Part shown: positions 46,655 to 58,265 of the stretch, piece by piece | How the letters are laid out: every line of letters starts with the position of its first letter | How positions within the stretch are numbered: position 1 is the stretch's first letter | From: Corallococcus sp. CA053C | Lineage (GTDB): Bacteria; Myxococcota; Myxococcia; Myxococcales; Myxococcaceae | Length of the DNA stretch: 58,265 nt | NCBI RefSeq assembly: GCF_003611675.1 | Contig: NZ_RAWA01000016.1 | Span: 1-58,265 of the forward strand | Reading direction: 5' to 3' | Notes under the pieces: generated by a model | What the model was told of the DNA's origin: nothing | The model's database searches: none | Seen by the model: the letters and a program-made list of their open reading frames with translations, nothing else | Position numbers and translations under genes: made by a program

Positions 46655-48781
46655 CTAGTGGTTGAGGCGGAAAACGTAGACACTTGCGGCCAATGAGTTC
46701 TCTTCCGTCCATGCAATCAGCGGCTGGCCGTCTGCATCCAGTGTGGTTGATGGCGCGAAGGCGGGGGTGCCTGTGCCTGTCAGTGCCTGGAGAGGCTGGC
46801 CAAATGTCTGCCACTGGTTAGATGTCCAGCGACTGACAAAAATGCTCCTCTCTGAGTTGATGATTCCGCTCCATGCGAGGACATACGGGGCACCAGTGCT
46901 CATGCTCAACATGGGAAACATGTTGCCGGTCGCTGTTGAGCTGACGGCTGCTGGAGTGCTCCATGCGCTACCCTCCCATCTGGCCCAATAGACCGAACCC
47001 TCTGTCGGCGGATTGCCCTGAGGAACCTCGATCCAGGTGACCCAGGGATTCCCATTGCTGTCGATGGCAACGGATGGGCTGGAGGCATCCGCTCCAAGAA
47101 GTTGGTTGCCCAAGGGAAGGGCGCCATTCTTGGCAATGGCAATGCCACGTGTGCCATCACCAGTTCCAGAAAGGTCAAAAATGCTGTAGGCAACGAATGC
47201 GTTGGGCCCAGCAGTGGCCGCGGATGGGTCTTGGGCTCGAACGTACTGGCTTGGTATGGGCAATGCCGAAGCCGTCCATGACTGGTTCCCGGCTGCCAAT
47301 TGGTACGCCCTGATCTCCCCGAAGCCTTCGTCTTGAAAGTTTGCGTACAAACGCAATGCGCCGGTTTCATCAAGGGTGAGGACAGGCTTGCCCAGATATT
47401 CATAGCCACCGGACTGAGGGACGGAAATGGCCGGAAGAGCTTCCCAGGATGGCCCAATCCATCTACGGGAGAAAATATCTCGGACCTCGCCATCCCCGGA
47501 GAGTTCTTGCCATGCAACGACTGGCCGATTTGCATTGTCAATGAGCAACGTCGGGCGGGTTGCATCCGTGCCCACCGGGCTCATGCCACTCAGGGCTCCC
47601 CCCAGCGTGCTCCATGCGGTTCCCGTCCAGCGCGCGACGTAGACATTCTTGGTCGTTCCATCCGACTCAGTCCAGGCAACGACAGGCTGGTTATTTCGGT
47701 CCATCTTGAGCACGACGTTCTCTGCAGAGGTCCTTCCGTCGAGTGCGCTAAGCGCTCCACCCAGGGGAATCCAGGTCGGCACCGCGAACGTCCACGTCGG
47801 CGCGGCGCCCACGCTGTTGCCTGCCAGGTCCGTAATGATGCCCACGGCAGTCGTGAGATCAACGGACACCGTATCGGGAGCCGCCAGTGGATTGAGAGGC
47901 GCAACCGTCAGCGTCTTTCCATCCACGGACAGGCTGACGGCCTTCGAGATGGGGGCACCTGCGCTCGTCGTGAGGCGCACGATTTCGTCAGTCACCGAAA
48001 GCGAGTTCATGGGCTCACTGAACGTGACCTGGATGGGCTCGTGCACTCCGACCGCTGCCGCGTTCCTGGCGGGCAGGAAGGAACTCACGGTGGGGGCCGT
48101 GCGGTCGACGATGATCGTCCGGGGCGTGCTGAGGAAGGTGGCTCCACCTCGGGTTGCTCGGATCGACACCTGATAGGTGCCCTCCGCCTCCTGGGTCGTG
48201 TCCCAGGTGAACGAGTAGGGCGCCCCGCTTGGCTTCGCCAGTACACTGGCGTCTTTCAGAATCTCCACTGCTTCGGCGGAACCTCCTCCCACGGTGAATT
48301 GGAGGAGCAGCGGTCCGTTCGTATAGGCCTTGCCGGGCGTCGGGACGACCCAGTTCACGACCAGATCGCCGGCCTTCCCAACTGTAACCGCCAGCGTGGC
48401 CTGCTTCGTGACCGCGCCACTCTGGCCCTGGAGCGTCAGGGAATAGGCCCCTGGTGTCGTGGCCGCTCCGATGCTGATGCTCAGCGTCGCACGTGTCTTC
48501 CCCGAGGAGAGGGTGAACGGCTGGAGATGGATGCCTTCTGGCGGACCGACGAGGCTCATCGCCACGTCTCCACCCGTTGCCCCCGCCCACATCAGCTGGA
48601 CCTCGCAATCGAGTGCATCACCGGGAAGCACCTGTTCCTTCGAGGGAACCGCGGTGAACGTGAAGTCGGCATTGGGATCCGGTTGAGAATCGCCCACGGG
48701 GTCTTCGATGGGCGGAACTTCGATGCATGCGTGGCTCAAACCTACGCAGCTCAACAGCAACAAGAGTCTCAGGTGGGGCAT
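46655..48781 (-). CDS. secreted or lipid-anchored Ig-like/propeller protein
   Basis: A 708-residue exported protein. The signal is MPHLRLLLLLSCVGLSHAC, with Cys19 a possible lipidation site although the lipobox is imperfect. Residues about 35-240 form beta-sandwich modules. One, at about 230-340, is an SbsA-type Ig-like domain (PTVSSFLPARNAAAVGVHEP, VTFSEPMNSLS). Residues about 345-708 repeat a motif such as VVAWTESDGTTKNVYVARW, with W-x-A/V-RW units, typical of a beta-propeller facing outside the cell. Base composition is clearly lower in GC than neighbouring genes, with many A/T third positions, so codon use differs from the genome norm. It may be recently acquired or weakly expressed. The function is unknown; surface binding is likely. 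Confidence 0.78.
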   Translation of the reverse strand: MPHLRLLLLLSCVGLSHACIEVPPIEDPVGDSQPDPNADFTFTAVPSKEQVLPGDALDCEVQLMWAGATGGDVAMSLVGPPEGIHLQPFTLSSGKTRATLSISIGAATTPGAYSLTLQGQSGAVTKQATLAVTVGKAGDLVVNWVVPTPGKAYTNGPLLLQFTVGGGSAEAVEILKDASVLAKPSGAPYSFTWDTTQEAEGTYQVSIRATRGGATFLSTPRTIIVDRTAPTVSSFLPARNAAAVGVHEPIQVTFSEPMNSLSVTDEIVRLTTSAGAPISKAVSLSVDGKTLTVAPLNPLAAPDTVSVDLTTAVGIITDLAGNSVGAAPTWTFAVPTWIPLGGALSALDGRTSAENVVLKMDRNNQPVVAWTESDGTTKNVYVARWTGTAWSTLGGALSGMSPVGTDATRPTLLIDNANRPVVAWQELSGDGEVRDIFSRRWIGPSWEALPAISVPQSGGYEYLGKPVLTLDETGALRLYANFQDEGFGEIRAYQLAAGNQSWTASALPIPSQYVRAQDPSAATAGPNAFVAYSIFDLSGTGDGTRGIAIAKNGALPLGNQLLGADASSPSVAIDSNGNPWVTWIEVPQGNPPTEGSVYWARWEGSAWSTPAAVSSTATGNMFPMLSMSTGAPYVLAWSGIINSERSIFVSRWTSNQWQTFGQPLQALTGTGTPAFAPSTTLDADGQPLIAWTEENSLAASVYVFRLNH

Positions 48782-48952
48782 GGGGGGGCTTTCTGCAAGG
48801 GGTGTTCCGGTCGGTCCCGACGGGGAACACTGCCATGGGCGTCCGGCGGACGGGATGGGCGTCCGGCCTCGGATACACAGCTGCCCGCCGCCCCCAGGGT
48901 TTCCAGGTGGGGACGCGCGGGCAGGGGGACTTCGGGTGCCGCTGGACGCGGG

Positions 48953-50587
48953 CTACTTCTTCTTGCGGTTCTTCTTCTTGTTCTCCTTCTCCTTCTTGCG
49001 CCGCTCCTTGATGGCGTCGCGATCGTCCGGCTTGCCCACGGGCGGAGGCGCGTAGCCCATCAGGCGGGCCTTGGCCATCGCGGCCTGGCCCATGGGGGGC
49101 GTGTAGCCCGGGGCGATCTGCGGCAGCTGCATGGGCATGCCTCCCATCCCCGCCATGGCCTTCTCCAGCATCTTCGGGTCCTTCCCGAACATGCTGCCCA
49201 GGTCCATGTTCTTCATCTGGCCCAGCTGCCCCAGCTGCTTGAAGCCGGGGATGCGGCCCAGCAGGCCCGGGTTCTGCCCGATGGTGCCCATCACCTGCTG
49301 CATCATCCCGAACTTCTGCAGGAGCTCGCGCACCTCTTCCGGCTTGCGACCGCTGCCCTTCGAGATGCGGTTGATGCGGCTGGCGTTGATGAGGTCCGGA
49401 CGCAGGCGCTCCTTCGCCGTCATCGAGTCGTACATCGCCTCGATCTTCGTGAGCTCTTTCTCGTCCGGGTTCAGGTGCTCGGTGAGGTCTCCGAAGAGGG
49501 GGAACTTCTCCAGCAGGTCCTTCAGCGGCCCCATGCGGCGGACCATGCGGATCTGCTCGACGAAGTCCTTCATCGAGAACTGGCCGGACAACAGCTTGCG
49601 CGCGTCGTCCTCGGCCTTCTTCTCGTCGACGACCTTCTCGAAGTCCTTCATCAGGCCGACGATGTCGCCGAAGCCCAGGATGCGGCCCGCGAGGCCCTCC
49701 GGACGGAACTCCTCCAGCTTGTCCATCGACTCGCCCATGCCGAGGAACTTGATGGGCTTGCCCGTCACTTCCTTGATGGACAACGCCGCGCCACCACGCG
49801 CGTCACCGTCCAGCTTCGTCAGGATGAAGCCGTCCAGCGTCAGGCGCCGGTCGAACTCGGCCGCCGTGCGCACCGAGTCCTGGCCAATCATCGCGTCGCA
49901 CACCAACAGGATGGTGTCCGGCTGCACGTTGGACTTGATGGCCTCCAGCTCCGTCATCAGCGTCTCGTCGATGGCGAGCCGACCGGCGGTGTCGATGAGC
50001 ACCACGTCGCACTTCTGCTCGCGCGCGGCCGCGTAGCCCCGCTTCGCCAGCTCCGGCGGCTGGATGCCGGGCTCGAAGTACACGGGGACCTTCAGCCGCT
50101 CTCCCAGCACCTTGAGCTGGTCCACGGCGGCCGGACGGTAGATGTCCGCGGCGACCAGCAACGGCTTGCGCCCTTCCTGAAGGAGCCGGCTGGCGAGCTT
50201 GCCCGTCGTCGTCGTCTTACCGGAGCCCTGGAGGCCCACCATCATGATGCCGGACAGCTGGCCCTTCGGCTTCAGGTGGAGGCTCGTGTCCACCGGGCCC
50301 ATCAGGGCTTCCAGCTCGTCGTGGCAGATCTTGATGAAGTGGTCCATCGCGCTCACGCGGCGCTTCTGGCCCCCTGCGTCCGTGACGGTGGTCTGCACCA
50401 CCTCGCCCACGGCCTTCTCGCGGACGCGGGCGACGAACTTCTTCACCACGTCGAAGGCGACGTCCGCCTCCAACAACGAAACCCGGATGTCTCGCAGCGA
50501 CTCGTCCACCAGGTCGGGGGTGAGTTCGCTCTTGCCGGCGAGGCGGTTCTTGGCGGCCCGGAAGCCCTTGGTGACGGTCTCAAGCAT
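48953..50587 (-). CDS. ffh: signal recognition particle protein Ffh (SRP54)
   Basis: This GTPase binds signal sequences of nascent membrane proteins together with 4.5S RNA and docks with FtsY. The N domain is followed by the G domain with GLQGSGKTTTTGKLA, DTAGR and TKLDGDARGG. The methionine-rich M domain includes KNMDLGSMFGKDPKMLEKAM. The protein has 544 residues, about 90 more than typical Ffh, because of a Pro/Met-rich and Lys-rich C-terminal tail (ending KKKNRKKK). The ATG at 50587 gives the standard MLETVTKGF N-terminus. A longer open frame upstream is not used. It is a single gene with its own upstream region and no ribosomal-protein operon beside it. Confidence 0.97.
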   Translation of the reverse strand: MLETVTKGFRAAKNRLAGKSELTPDLVDESLRDIRVSLLEADVAFDVVKKFVARVREKAVGEVVQTTVTDAGGQKRRVSAMDHFIKICHDELEALMGPVDTSLHLKPKGQLSGIMMVGLQGSGKTTTTGKLASRLLQEGRKPLLVAADIYRPAAVDQLKVLGERLKVPVYFEPGIQPPELAKRGYAAAREQKCDVVLIDTAGRLAIDETLMTELEAIKSNVQPDTILLVCDAMIGQDSVRTAAEFDRRLTLDGFILTKLDGDARGGAALSIKEVTGKPIKFLGMGESMDKLEEFRPEGLAGRILGFGDIVGLMKDFEKVVDEKKAEDDARKLLSGQFSMKDFVEQIRMVRRMGPLKDLLEKFPLFGDLTEHLNPDEKELTKIEAMYDSMTAKERLRPDLINASRINRISKGSGRKPEEVRELLQKFGMMQQVMGTIGQNPGLLGRIPGFKQLGQLGQMKNMDLGSMFGKDPKMLEKAMAGMGGMPMQLPQIAPGYTPPMGQAAMAKARLMGYAPPPVGKPDDRDAIKERRKKEKENKKKNRKKK

Positions 50588-50922
50588 GGGGGGCGCTTTA
50601 TAACAGGGGCCCGCCGGATGCGACGCTCTCGGAAGCCCCGGCCGTCCAGCAGTGGAGGAATCAAGGGACTTCCCCCACCATTCAAGGGCTTCGGAAGCCC
50701 CCAGGCCCCTCGGGAGGGCCCGCCAGCGCCCCGTTTCCGGGCCGTCCGGCGGGGCTGGCACTCCGTTCGGGGGGCTGGGGCCCGTTCCTCGCCAGGGGCC
50801 TGCGCCCTGGGAGGACGTCCGAACCCGCGCTCTTCATGCGCATGCGGGTGGGGTCACGAGGACCGGCCGTCCCACCGTGCGCGCCATGAGGCGGGATGAT
50901 GTAGCTTGTCGATGCGGTGAGA
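50588..50922. other. intergenic region between ffh and tRNA-Leu
   Basis: This stretch of 335 bases holds no convincing gene. It must contain the leftward ffh promoter and the rightward tRNA promoter. A TAGCTT element near 50901 could be a weak tRNA -10. An open frame through the region runs into the tRNA and is not believed. Confidence 0.5.
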
Positions 50923-51008
50923 GCACGAGTGGCGGAACTGGCAGACGCAGCGGACTTAAAATCCGCTGACTCGCAAGGGTCGTCCGGGTTCGATCCCCGG
51001 CTCGTGCA
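50923..51008 (+). tRNA. tRNA-Leu (anticodon UAA)
   Basis: An 86-base class II tRNA. The acceptor stem GCACGAG pairs with CTCGTGC, and the discriminator base is A. The anticodon stem GCGGA/TCCGC closes the loop CTTAAAA, which presents the anticodon TAA. A long variable arm (GACTCGCAAGGGTC region) and the T-arm GGTTCGATCC are present. The CCA end is not encoded. Confidence 0.95.
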
Positions 51009-51037
51009 TTCACGCCCCCGCCTGCCCTCCGCGTCAC

Positions 51038-51325
51038 TCAGGGGACGACGGCGGCGCAGTCGGTTCCGCAGGCGAAGGTCGCCGAAGTGCAGGCCCGGTC
51101 CGTGAGGCAGGCGTCACACATGTCTGCCTTTCGCTTGTAGTCGTCATCGTCGTTCGCGTTGTCCCGGCAGCGGCTCTCGCACGCGGAGGTGTCGTAGTTG
51201 CTGTCGTAGCAGGAGGCATAGCGGTCGCAGATGGAGTGACAGTCGATCGCGGCGTCCACGCCGCAGCCCACCATTCCCGTCACTGCCATTGCCGCGACGA
51301 ACAGCATCTTCAGATGCCTGGTCAT
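51038..51325 (-). CDS. small Cys-rich lipoprotein
   Basis: A 95-residue predicted lipoprotein. The signal ends MVGC (Cys21), and GGAG lies before the ATG at 51325. The mature part holds ten or more cysteines in pairs (CHSICDRYASC, CESRC, CDACL, CGTDC), suggesting a compact disulfide-bonded domain. Similar short Cys-rich lipoproteins are frequent in myxobacteria and have no known function. It faces the tRNA gene tail-to-tail and probably has its own promoter in the 190-base gap to the right. Confidence 0.72.
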   Translation of the reverse strand: MTRHLKMLFVAAMAVTGMVGCGVDAAIDCHSICDRYASCYDSNYDTSACESRCRDNANDDDDYKRKADMCDACLTDRACTSATFACGTDCAAVVP

Positions 51326-51514
51326 GCTTGCTCCAGAGGATTTGAGGGAAGGCGAAAAGGACCGCGCACTCGGGGTGTCAGGGCGCTTCGTTTTCGTGTG
51401 CCGGAAGCTAGGGACGACGTGAGGAGTGTCAAGTGCACTGCACATCGAATCCTCCCGGGCCTCGCTCAAAGGTTGTGGGGGCGGGCGTGGGCGTTCCTGG
51501 CTACGCTTGGCGGT

Positions 51515-51820
51515 ATGACGGGTCCGCAACCAAGAACCTGTGCGGCGTGTCAGCGCGTCCTGGCGGCCCACGAGGTGTACTACCGCTTCAGCCTGGTGCT
51601 CGAAGGGGAGCAGGACCTGCTCGACCCTGCTGGCGAGGCGGAGGGCGGACGCGGCGATGCGCTCGCGGAGCTCGTCCAGCGGCTGGAGGCCGGGTCGGAG
51701 GACTCCAGCGAGCTGGAGGCGCAGGTGCACTGGGAGCGCACCGGGGTGGCGTGCGCCGAGTGCCGCTCCGTGGCGGTCCGGATGCTGACCCCCGCCGCGA
51801 AGGACGCCGGACCGCACTGA
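51515..51820 (+). CDS. small zinc-ribbon-like hypothetical protein
   Basis: A 101-residue soluble protein. Two Cys pairs (CAAC near residue 9 and CAEC near residue 80) flank an acidic middle rich in Glu, typical of a treble-clef or ribbon that binds one zinc. The ATG at 51515 is chosen over longer in-frame extensions that have no coding character. There is no signal peptide and no obvious partner. The stop is nine bases from a convergent gene. Confidence 0.6.
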   Translation: MTGPQPRTCAACQRVLAAHEVYYRFSLVLEGEQDLLDPAGEAEGGRGDALAELVQRLEAGSEDSSELEAQVHWERTGVACAECRSVAVRMLTPAAKDAGPH

Positions 51821-51829
51821 CGGCCGGAG

Positions 51830-52270
51830 CTATTCCTTCATCACCCCGGCGGCCTTCAGCAACTTCACCATGCTCCCGGCCTGCTCGTGGCCCTTGGCCT
51901 CCAGTGCGAGCAGTTGCTGGCCCAGCTTCGGGGTGTACGCGTCCAGCAGTGCTCGCTTCAGCGCCTCCTGGTCCTGGCCCCATTGTTCCAGCGCCTGGGG
52001 TAGGAACTTCGCAGCCCTCGGGTCCTTCAAGCGCACCAGCGCCGCGGTGGCGGTCGCCTGCGCGTGAGGGCAACGCTGCGCAATCGCATACGCGGTCTCC
52101 GCCGCCTCCTTCGTCCCCAGGTATCCCAGCAGCGACATCTCGTTCTGCCCGGTGCTGTTGCGGCAGAACAGCAGCCGGTCGAGGGCGGCCCTGACGTCTG
52201 GATTGCCCTGGCGCATGGCGGCCTCGACCTCCTCCCGGCTCCAGTAGCCCCTCTCTTCCTTCCAGGTCAC
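51830..52270 (-). CDS. hypothetical helical (HEAT-like) protein
   Basis: A 146-residue soluble protein made of short helices with Ala/Leu-rich pairs, such as AAETAYAIAQRCPHAQATAT and LVRLKDPRAAKFLPQAL. This suggests HEAT-like repeats. The GTG start at 52270 is tentative. The in-frame stop upstream coincides with the stop of the oxidoreductase gene, so the protein cannot start farther left than about 52309. It follows that gene by about 40 bases and may be co-transcribed. No function can be assigned. Confidence 0.6.
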   Translation of the reverse strand: MTWKEERGYWSREEVEAAMRQGNPDVRAALDRLLFCRNSTGQNEMSLLGYLGTKEAAETAYAIAQRCPHAQATATAALVRLKDPRAAKFLPQALEQWGQDQEALKRALLDAYTPKLGQQLLALEAKGHEQAGSMVKLLKAAGVMKE

Positions 52271-52309
52271 CTTCAGCGGCCCGCTGTGGCCGGGAGGGCC
52301 TTCGCGGCG

Positions 52310-53284
52310 TCAGTGGATCCGCATCGCGAACTTGCCCAGGTGGTGCTTGCGCACCTCCTGCTGCGCCTTGGCGGCCTCTTCCATCGCGTAGAGGTGACCG
52401 ATCTCCAGATGGAAGGGGCCCGCTTCGATGAGCTCGTTGATCCGCTGCAGGGCTTGCGGATGGGCGATGCCATCGTAGGCGATGACCTTGACGCTCCCGG
52501 AGCCCTTCGGAGGAGGCACCACGCCGTTCGGGTGCGCGATGCGCCCTCCCTGGCGGACGTGCTTGAGCGCGACCTCGCAGGTGTCCCCGCTCGCCAGCAC
52601 CAACGCGCCGTCGAAGCCGTCCGGCGCGAACTCACGGCAGGCCTTGTCCACGTCTCCCTGGCGGCCCTCGACGACCGCGTCCGCGCCGAGCCGACGGGCC
52701 AGCTCCACCCCGTCCTCGCCCGAAGCGATCGCCAACACCTGGGCTCCCAGTCTCTTGGCGAACTGTAGGGCGAGGTGTCCCACGCCGCCGCTGGCGCCGA
52801 AGATGAGCAGGCGTTGGCCTGCCTTGAGCTGGAGGTGCTCTTCAACGCCTTGCAGCGCGGTGATGCCATCCGCCGCGAGGGCCGCTGCCTGCTCGATCTT
52901 CAGGCCCTTGGGAATCCGTGCCGCCTGCCGCGCCTTCACCACGGTGAACTGCGCGTAGAAGCCTCCCTTGTTGCTGTTGAACGCGGTGCCGTAGACGCGG
53001 TCGCCCTCCTTGAAGCCCTGCACGGCCTTGCCCACCGCGACCACCTCTCCCGCGCCGTCGGTGCCGGGGATGTAGGGGAAGCGCGGGCCTCCTGGGACAA
53101 ATTCGGCCATCTGTCCTTCGCGCTCCATGAAATCCCAGGCGCCGACTCCGGCGACCGCGACGCGGATGAGGAGCTCGTCGTCACCGCAGGTGGGAACGGA
53201 CACGGTCTTGATGCCGAGGACCTCGGGGCCGCCAAAATGGTCGAGCGCCGCGGCCTTCATCGTGTCGGGAATGGACGGGGGCAT
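52310..53284 (-). CDS. MDR-family NAD(P)H quinone oxidoreductase/alcohol dehydrogenase-like
   Basis: A 324-residue medium-chain dehydrogenase/reductase. The N-terminal GroES-like part shows KAAALDHFGGPEVLGIKTV, and YIPGTDGAGEVVAVG. The nucleotide-binding fold shows FGASGGVGHLALQFAKRLGA. It lacks the Cys/His cluster of the structural zinc, as in quinone-oxidoreductase members. It probably reduces quinones or enones with NADPH; the natural substrate is unknown. AAAGGAG lies just upstream of the ATG at 53284. It is read in the same direction as the SNF2 helicase 129 bases upstream and ahead of the small HEAT-like gene. Confidence 0.88.
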   Translation of the reverse strand: MPPSIPDTMKAAALDHFGGPEVLGIKTVSVPTCGDDELLIRVAVAGVGAWDFMEREGQMAEFVPGGPRFPYIPGTDGAGEVVAVGKAVQGFKEGDRVYGTAFNSNKGGFYAQFTVVKARQAARIPKGLKIEQAAALAADGITALQGVEEHLQLKAGQRLLIFGASGGVGHLALQFAKRLGAQVLAIASGEDGVELARRLGADAVVEGRQGDVDKACREFAPDGFDGALVLASGDTCEVALKHVRQGGRIAHPNGVVPPPKGSGSVKVIAYDGIAHPQALQRINELIEAGPFHLEIGHLYAMEEAAKAQQEVRKHHLGKFAMRIH

Positions 53285-53413
53285 GCTGTGACTCCTTTCG
53301 GGTAAAGCCAGACTCCCCGAAACGGTGCGCACTCCCCGCGTGAGCGTCAGGGGCTGCTTCCTTCGCACCTTGAACGCACGCTCGTGCCCGAGCGGTCGTG
53401 CCCCCGCTCGCCT

Positions 53414-56434
<3,021 letters not shown>

Positions 56435-56731
56435 ACGAGGACCGGTTCCCTAGTCCCCCGTCGCACTCCACGCAACATCACGGCGGGAGTGGAGGACATC
56501 CGCACCCGGAGTGTCCGTGGAGCCCTCCGCTGTAACGCGGGCCGATACACCCCCGCGCTCCCCTGTAACCCACCGCGCTACAGCCGCCGGGATCGCCGTG
56601 TCACCCGGCGCTGCGCCTCCGAGCGGAGCCGGGCTGGCGCGGTGCGTGGCGTGGCAGGTGCAAGGCGCTCCTGCTCCCCCGTTGCGAACGAAGCACGCCG
56701 TCCTTGGGTCGGGTTTCGTGGAGGCTTCCGG
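56435..56731. promoter_or_regulatory. divergent region between the helicase and di-heme genes
   Basis: A 297-base stretch without a gene. Both flanking genes start outward from here, so it must hold two promoters. GGAGG before 56732 is the only clear element. No convincing promoter pair was found by eye. Confidence 0.5.
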
Positions 56732-58114
56732 ATGCGCGTGCCCTGGTCCATCGCTGGCATCTCCGCCGGAGCGCTGCTCGTCGGCGCCGCGTGGGCCACC
56801 GTCATCCGCCGTCCCGAGCCCCTCCTTCTGGGCGCACTGCCTCCCGTCGTCCTTCCCGGCGTGGAGCGCTCCGGCGGCGCCACCACCGTGACGGATCCGG
56901 GCCGCAACGCCTTCGGGCGCGCGCCCATGAACATGCCGCGCTCGCGCTGGCCGGACTTCTACGCCGGCAAGGGCGTCTTCGACCGCGACTGGAGCGAGGC
57001 CGGCAGGGGCCCCGTCCTCGTGGGCCCGCTCTTCAGCGCCTCCTCCTGCATGACCTGCCACGTGAAGGACGGCCGGGGTCAGCCGCCGGCCTCGCCTTCC
57101 GAAGCGCCCGTCTCGCTGGTGTTCCAGTTGAGCGCGCCCGAGGGTGCGGGTCCCCATCCGTTGTACGGCGGCCAGCTCGACGCGCACGCCCTGGAGGGCC
57201 ACGTGCCCGAGGGCCATGTCCGCGTTGAGTTCGAGGAGACGCGCGGCACGTTCGCCACCGGCGAGCCGTACTCGCTCGTGCGTCCGCGCTACCAGTTCCA
57301 GGGGCTCGTTCATGGCCCGCTGGGCGACGGGGCCCCCGTGTCCGCTCGCGTGTCGCCCGTGAACTTTGGATTGGGCTTGCTGGAGGCCCTTCCCGAAGCG
57401 GCCATCCTCGCCCGGGCCGACCCCGAGGACCGCGACCACGACGGCATCTCCGGCCGCGCCAACCAGGTGCTGGACGTGGAGACCGGCGCCACCCGGCTGG
57501 GCCGCTTCGGATGGAAGGCCAACCAGCCCACGCTGCGACAGCAGGTGGCGCATGCGCTCCTCGCGGACATGGGGCTCACCACGACCCTGTATCCCCTTGA
57601 GCAGGGGCGGGACGCTCCCGGTGCGCCGGAGGTGACTCCGGACGACCTGGAACAGTTGATGATCTACATGCGCCTCGTGGCCGTGCCGAAGCGGCGCGAC
57701 TGGGAGGCCCCCGAGGTGCAGCGCGGCCACGCCGTGTTCCGCGCCATCGGGTGCGCGGCCTGCCACATCGACACGCCCCAGGAGACGGGGACCGTGGAGG
57801 GCTTCGACGAGGTGTCCGGTCAGGTCCTCTACACCTACACGGACCTGTTGCTGCACGACCTGGGCGAGGACCTGGCGGATGGGCGCCCGGATGGGCTCGC
57901 CACGGGCCAGGAGTGGCGCACGCCTCCCCTGTGGGGCATCGGGCTGGTGGAGGTCGTCAACAAGCACACGCGCTTCCTGCATGACGGCCGGGCGCGCAAC
58001 CTGGAGGAAGCCGTGCTCTGGCACGGGGGCGAGGCGGCTCCGGCGCAGGCGCGCTATGTGCGGCTGCCCCGGGAGGACCGGGCCGCGCTGCTGGCGTTCC
58101 TCAAGTCGCTCTAG
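56732..58114 (+). CDS. di-heme cytochrome c-type oxidoreductase (DHOR family)
   Basis: A 460-residue exported protein. An uncleaved or cleavable N-terminal hydrophobic segment covers about residues 4-24. Two heme c motifs, CMTCH at 106-110 and CAACH at 341-345, define a di-heme protein. The middle shows DRDHDGISGRANQV and RFGWKANQPTLRQQ, typical of the DUF1111/thiol oxidoreductase (DHOR) family related to bacterial di-heme peroxidases. It would act in the periplasm in electron transfer or peroxide reduction. The ATG at 56732 has GGAGG nine bases upstream. No imelysin-like iron-uptake partner, often seen beside this family, lies within view, but the window ends 150 bases later. Confidence 0.85.
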   Translation: MRVPWSIAGISAGALLVGAAWATVIRRPEPLLLGALPPVVLPGVERSGGATTVTDPGRNAFGRAPMNMPRSRWPDFYAGKGVFDRDWSEAGRGPVLVGPLFSASSCMTCHVKDGRGQPPASPSEAPVSLVFQLSAPEGAGPHPLYGGQLDAHALEGHVPEGHVRVEFEETRGTFATGEPYSLVRPRYQFQGLVHGPLGDGAPVSARVSPVNFGLGLLEALPEAAILARADPEDRDHDGISGRANQVLDVETGATRLGRFGWKANQPTLRQQVAHALLADMGLTTTLYPLEQGRDAPGAPEVTPDDLEQLMIYMRLVAVPKRRDWEAPEVQRGHAVFRAIGCAACHIDTPQETGTVEGFDEVSGQVLYTYTDLLLHDLGEDLADGRPDGLATGQEWRTPPLWGIGLVEVVNKHTRFLHDGRARNLEEAVLWHGGEAAPAQARYVRLPREDRAALLAFLKSL

Positions 58115-58118
58115 CGTC

Positions 58119-58139
58119 GACAGGGGTACAGCCCCTGTC
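58119..58139 (+). terminator. hairpin after the di-heme gene
   Basis: Eight-base arms GACAGGGG and CCCCTGTC around TACAG, five bases after the stop. No T-tract follows. It is a plausible 3' end for the di-heme transcript. Confidence 0.5.
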
Positions 58140-58265
58140 CCCCCGTCCGACCAGCGGCCAGGAGGCCCGCCGCCTGGAGGAGACTTCCGTCGTCCTGGAC
58201 CCCGAAACGGTGGACGGGGCGGATCCTTGGGCTAGCCTGCGGGCCCCCTTCATGCAGCCCCACGC

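Noticed and set aside
47300-50899. A 1,199-codon rightward open frame crossing the propeller and ffh genes
   Set aside because: It runs antisense through two well-supported genes and lacks any domain.
50652-50969. A 105-codon open frame upstream of the tRNA gene
   Set aside because: It overlaps the tRNA-Leu gene and has no conserved look or ribosome-binding site.
50923-53284. tRNA-Leu as an integration site for a mobile island to its right
   Set aside because: No integrase, no direct repeat of the tRNA 3' end and no mobile genes were seen in the following region.

Overview
The window is high-GC DNA from a gliding myxobacterium. Its gene content points to the family Myxococcaceae, such as Corallococcus or Myxococcus. 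I infer this from the GC-rich third codon positions, the many Cys-rich or Ala/Pro-rich lipoproteins, and an intact adventurous gliding-motility (Glt) locus. No ribosomal RNA, insertion sequence, prophage or CRISPR array was seen. There is one tRNA gene, tRNA-Leu with anticodon UAA.

Left part (1-18.4 kb). An AmpG-type permease is cut by the left edge. It is followed by a tightly coupled leftward operon: a lipoprotein, an ECF sigma factor, a zinc-binding membrane anti-sigma factor, an exported caspase-fold (C14) protein with a barrel-like C-terminus, and a second lipoprotein that looks like a paralogue of the first. Next come an overlapping nucleotidyltransferase/metallophosphoesterase pair (rightward) and a leftward ABC-transporter operon resembling GldA-GldF-GldG with a DUF4340 partner. 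After that lie aspartokinase lysC and a large lipoprotein that joins an N,N-dimethylformamidase-like domain to an NHL propeller. A leftward pair follows: a DnaC-like AAA+ ATPase and an unrecognised 216-residue protein.

Centre (18.7-43.6 kb). This is the gliding motor locus, all rightward: gltD (AgmU), gltE (AglT), gltF, gltG (PglI), gltH, an unnamed 639-residue gene with Gly/Arg-rich and Arg/Pro/Glu-rich repeats, gltI (AgmK, about 4,091 residues) and gltJ (AgmX). Together they encode inner-membrane FHA/TonB-like and zinc-ribbon/GYF/TonB-like proteins, periplasmic and lipid-anchored TPR proteins, an outer-membrane barrel and a giant TPR protein. GltI contains a higher-order repeat of about 300 residues. 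Strong hairpins follow gltE, gltF, gltG, the unnamed gene and gltJ, which suggests expression is adjusted inside the cluster.

Right part (43.7-58.3 kb). Mixed genes: a Cys-rich lipoprotein, a MORN-repeat protein, a TIGR04552-like protein with a possible RelA/SpoT-like core, and a large Ig/propeller lipoprotein of clearly lower GC. Then come ffh (signal recognition particle GTPase), tRNA-Leu, three small hypothetical genes, an MDR-family oxidoreductase, a SWIM-SNF2 helicase and a di-heme cytochrome c-type oxidoreductase. The last 125 bases show no gene.
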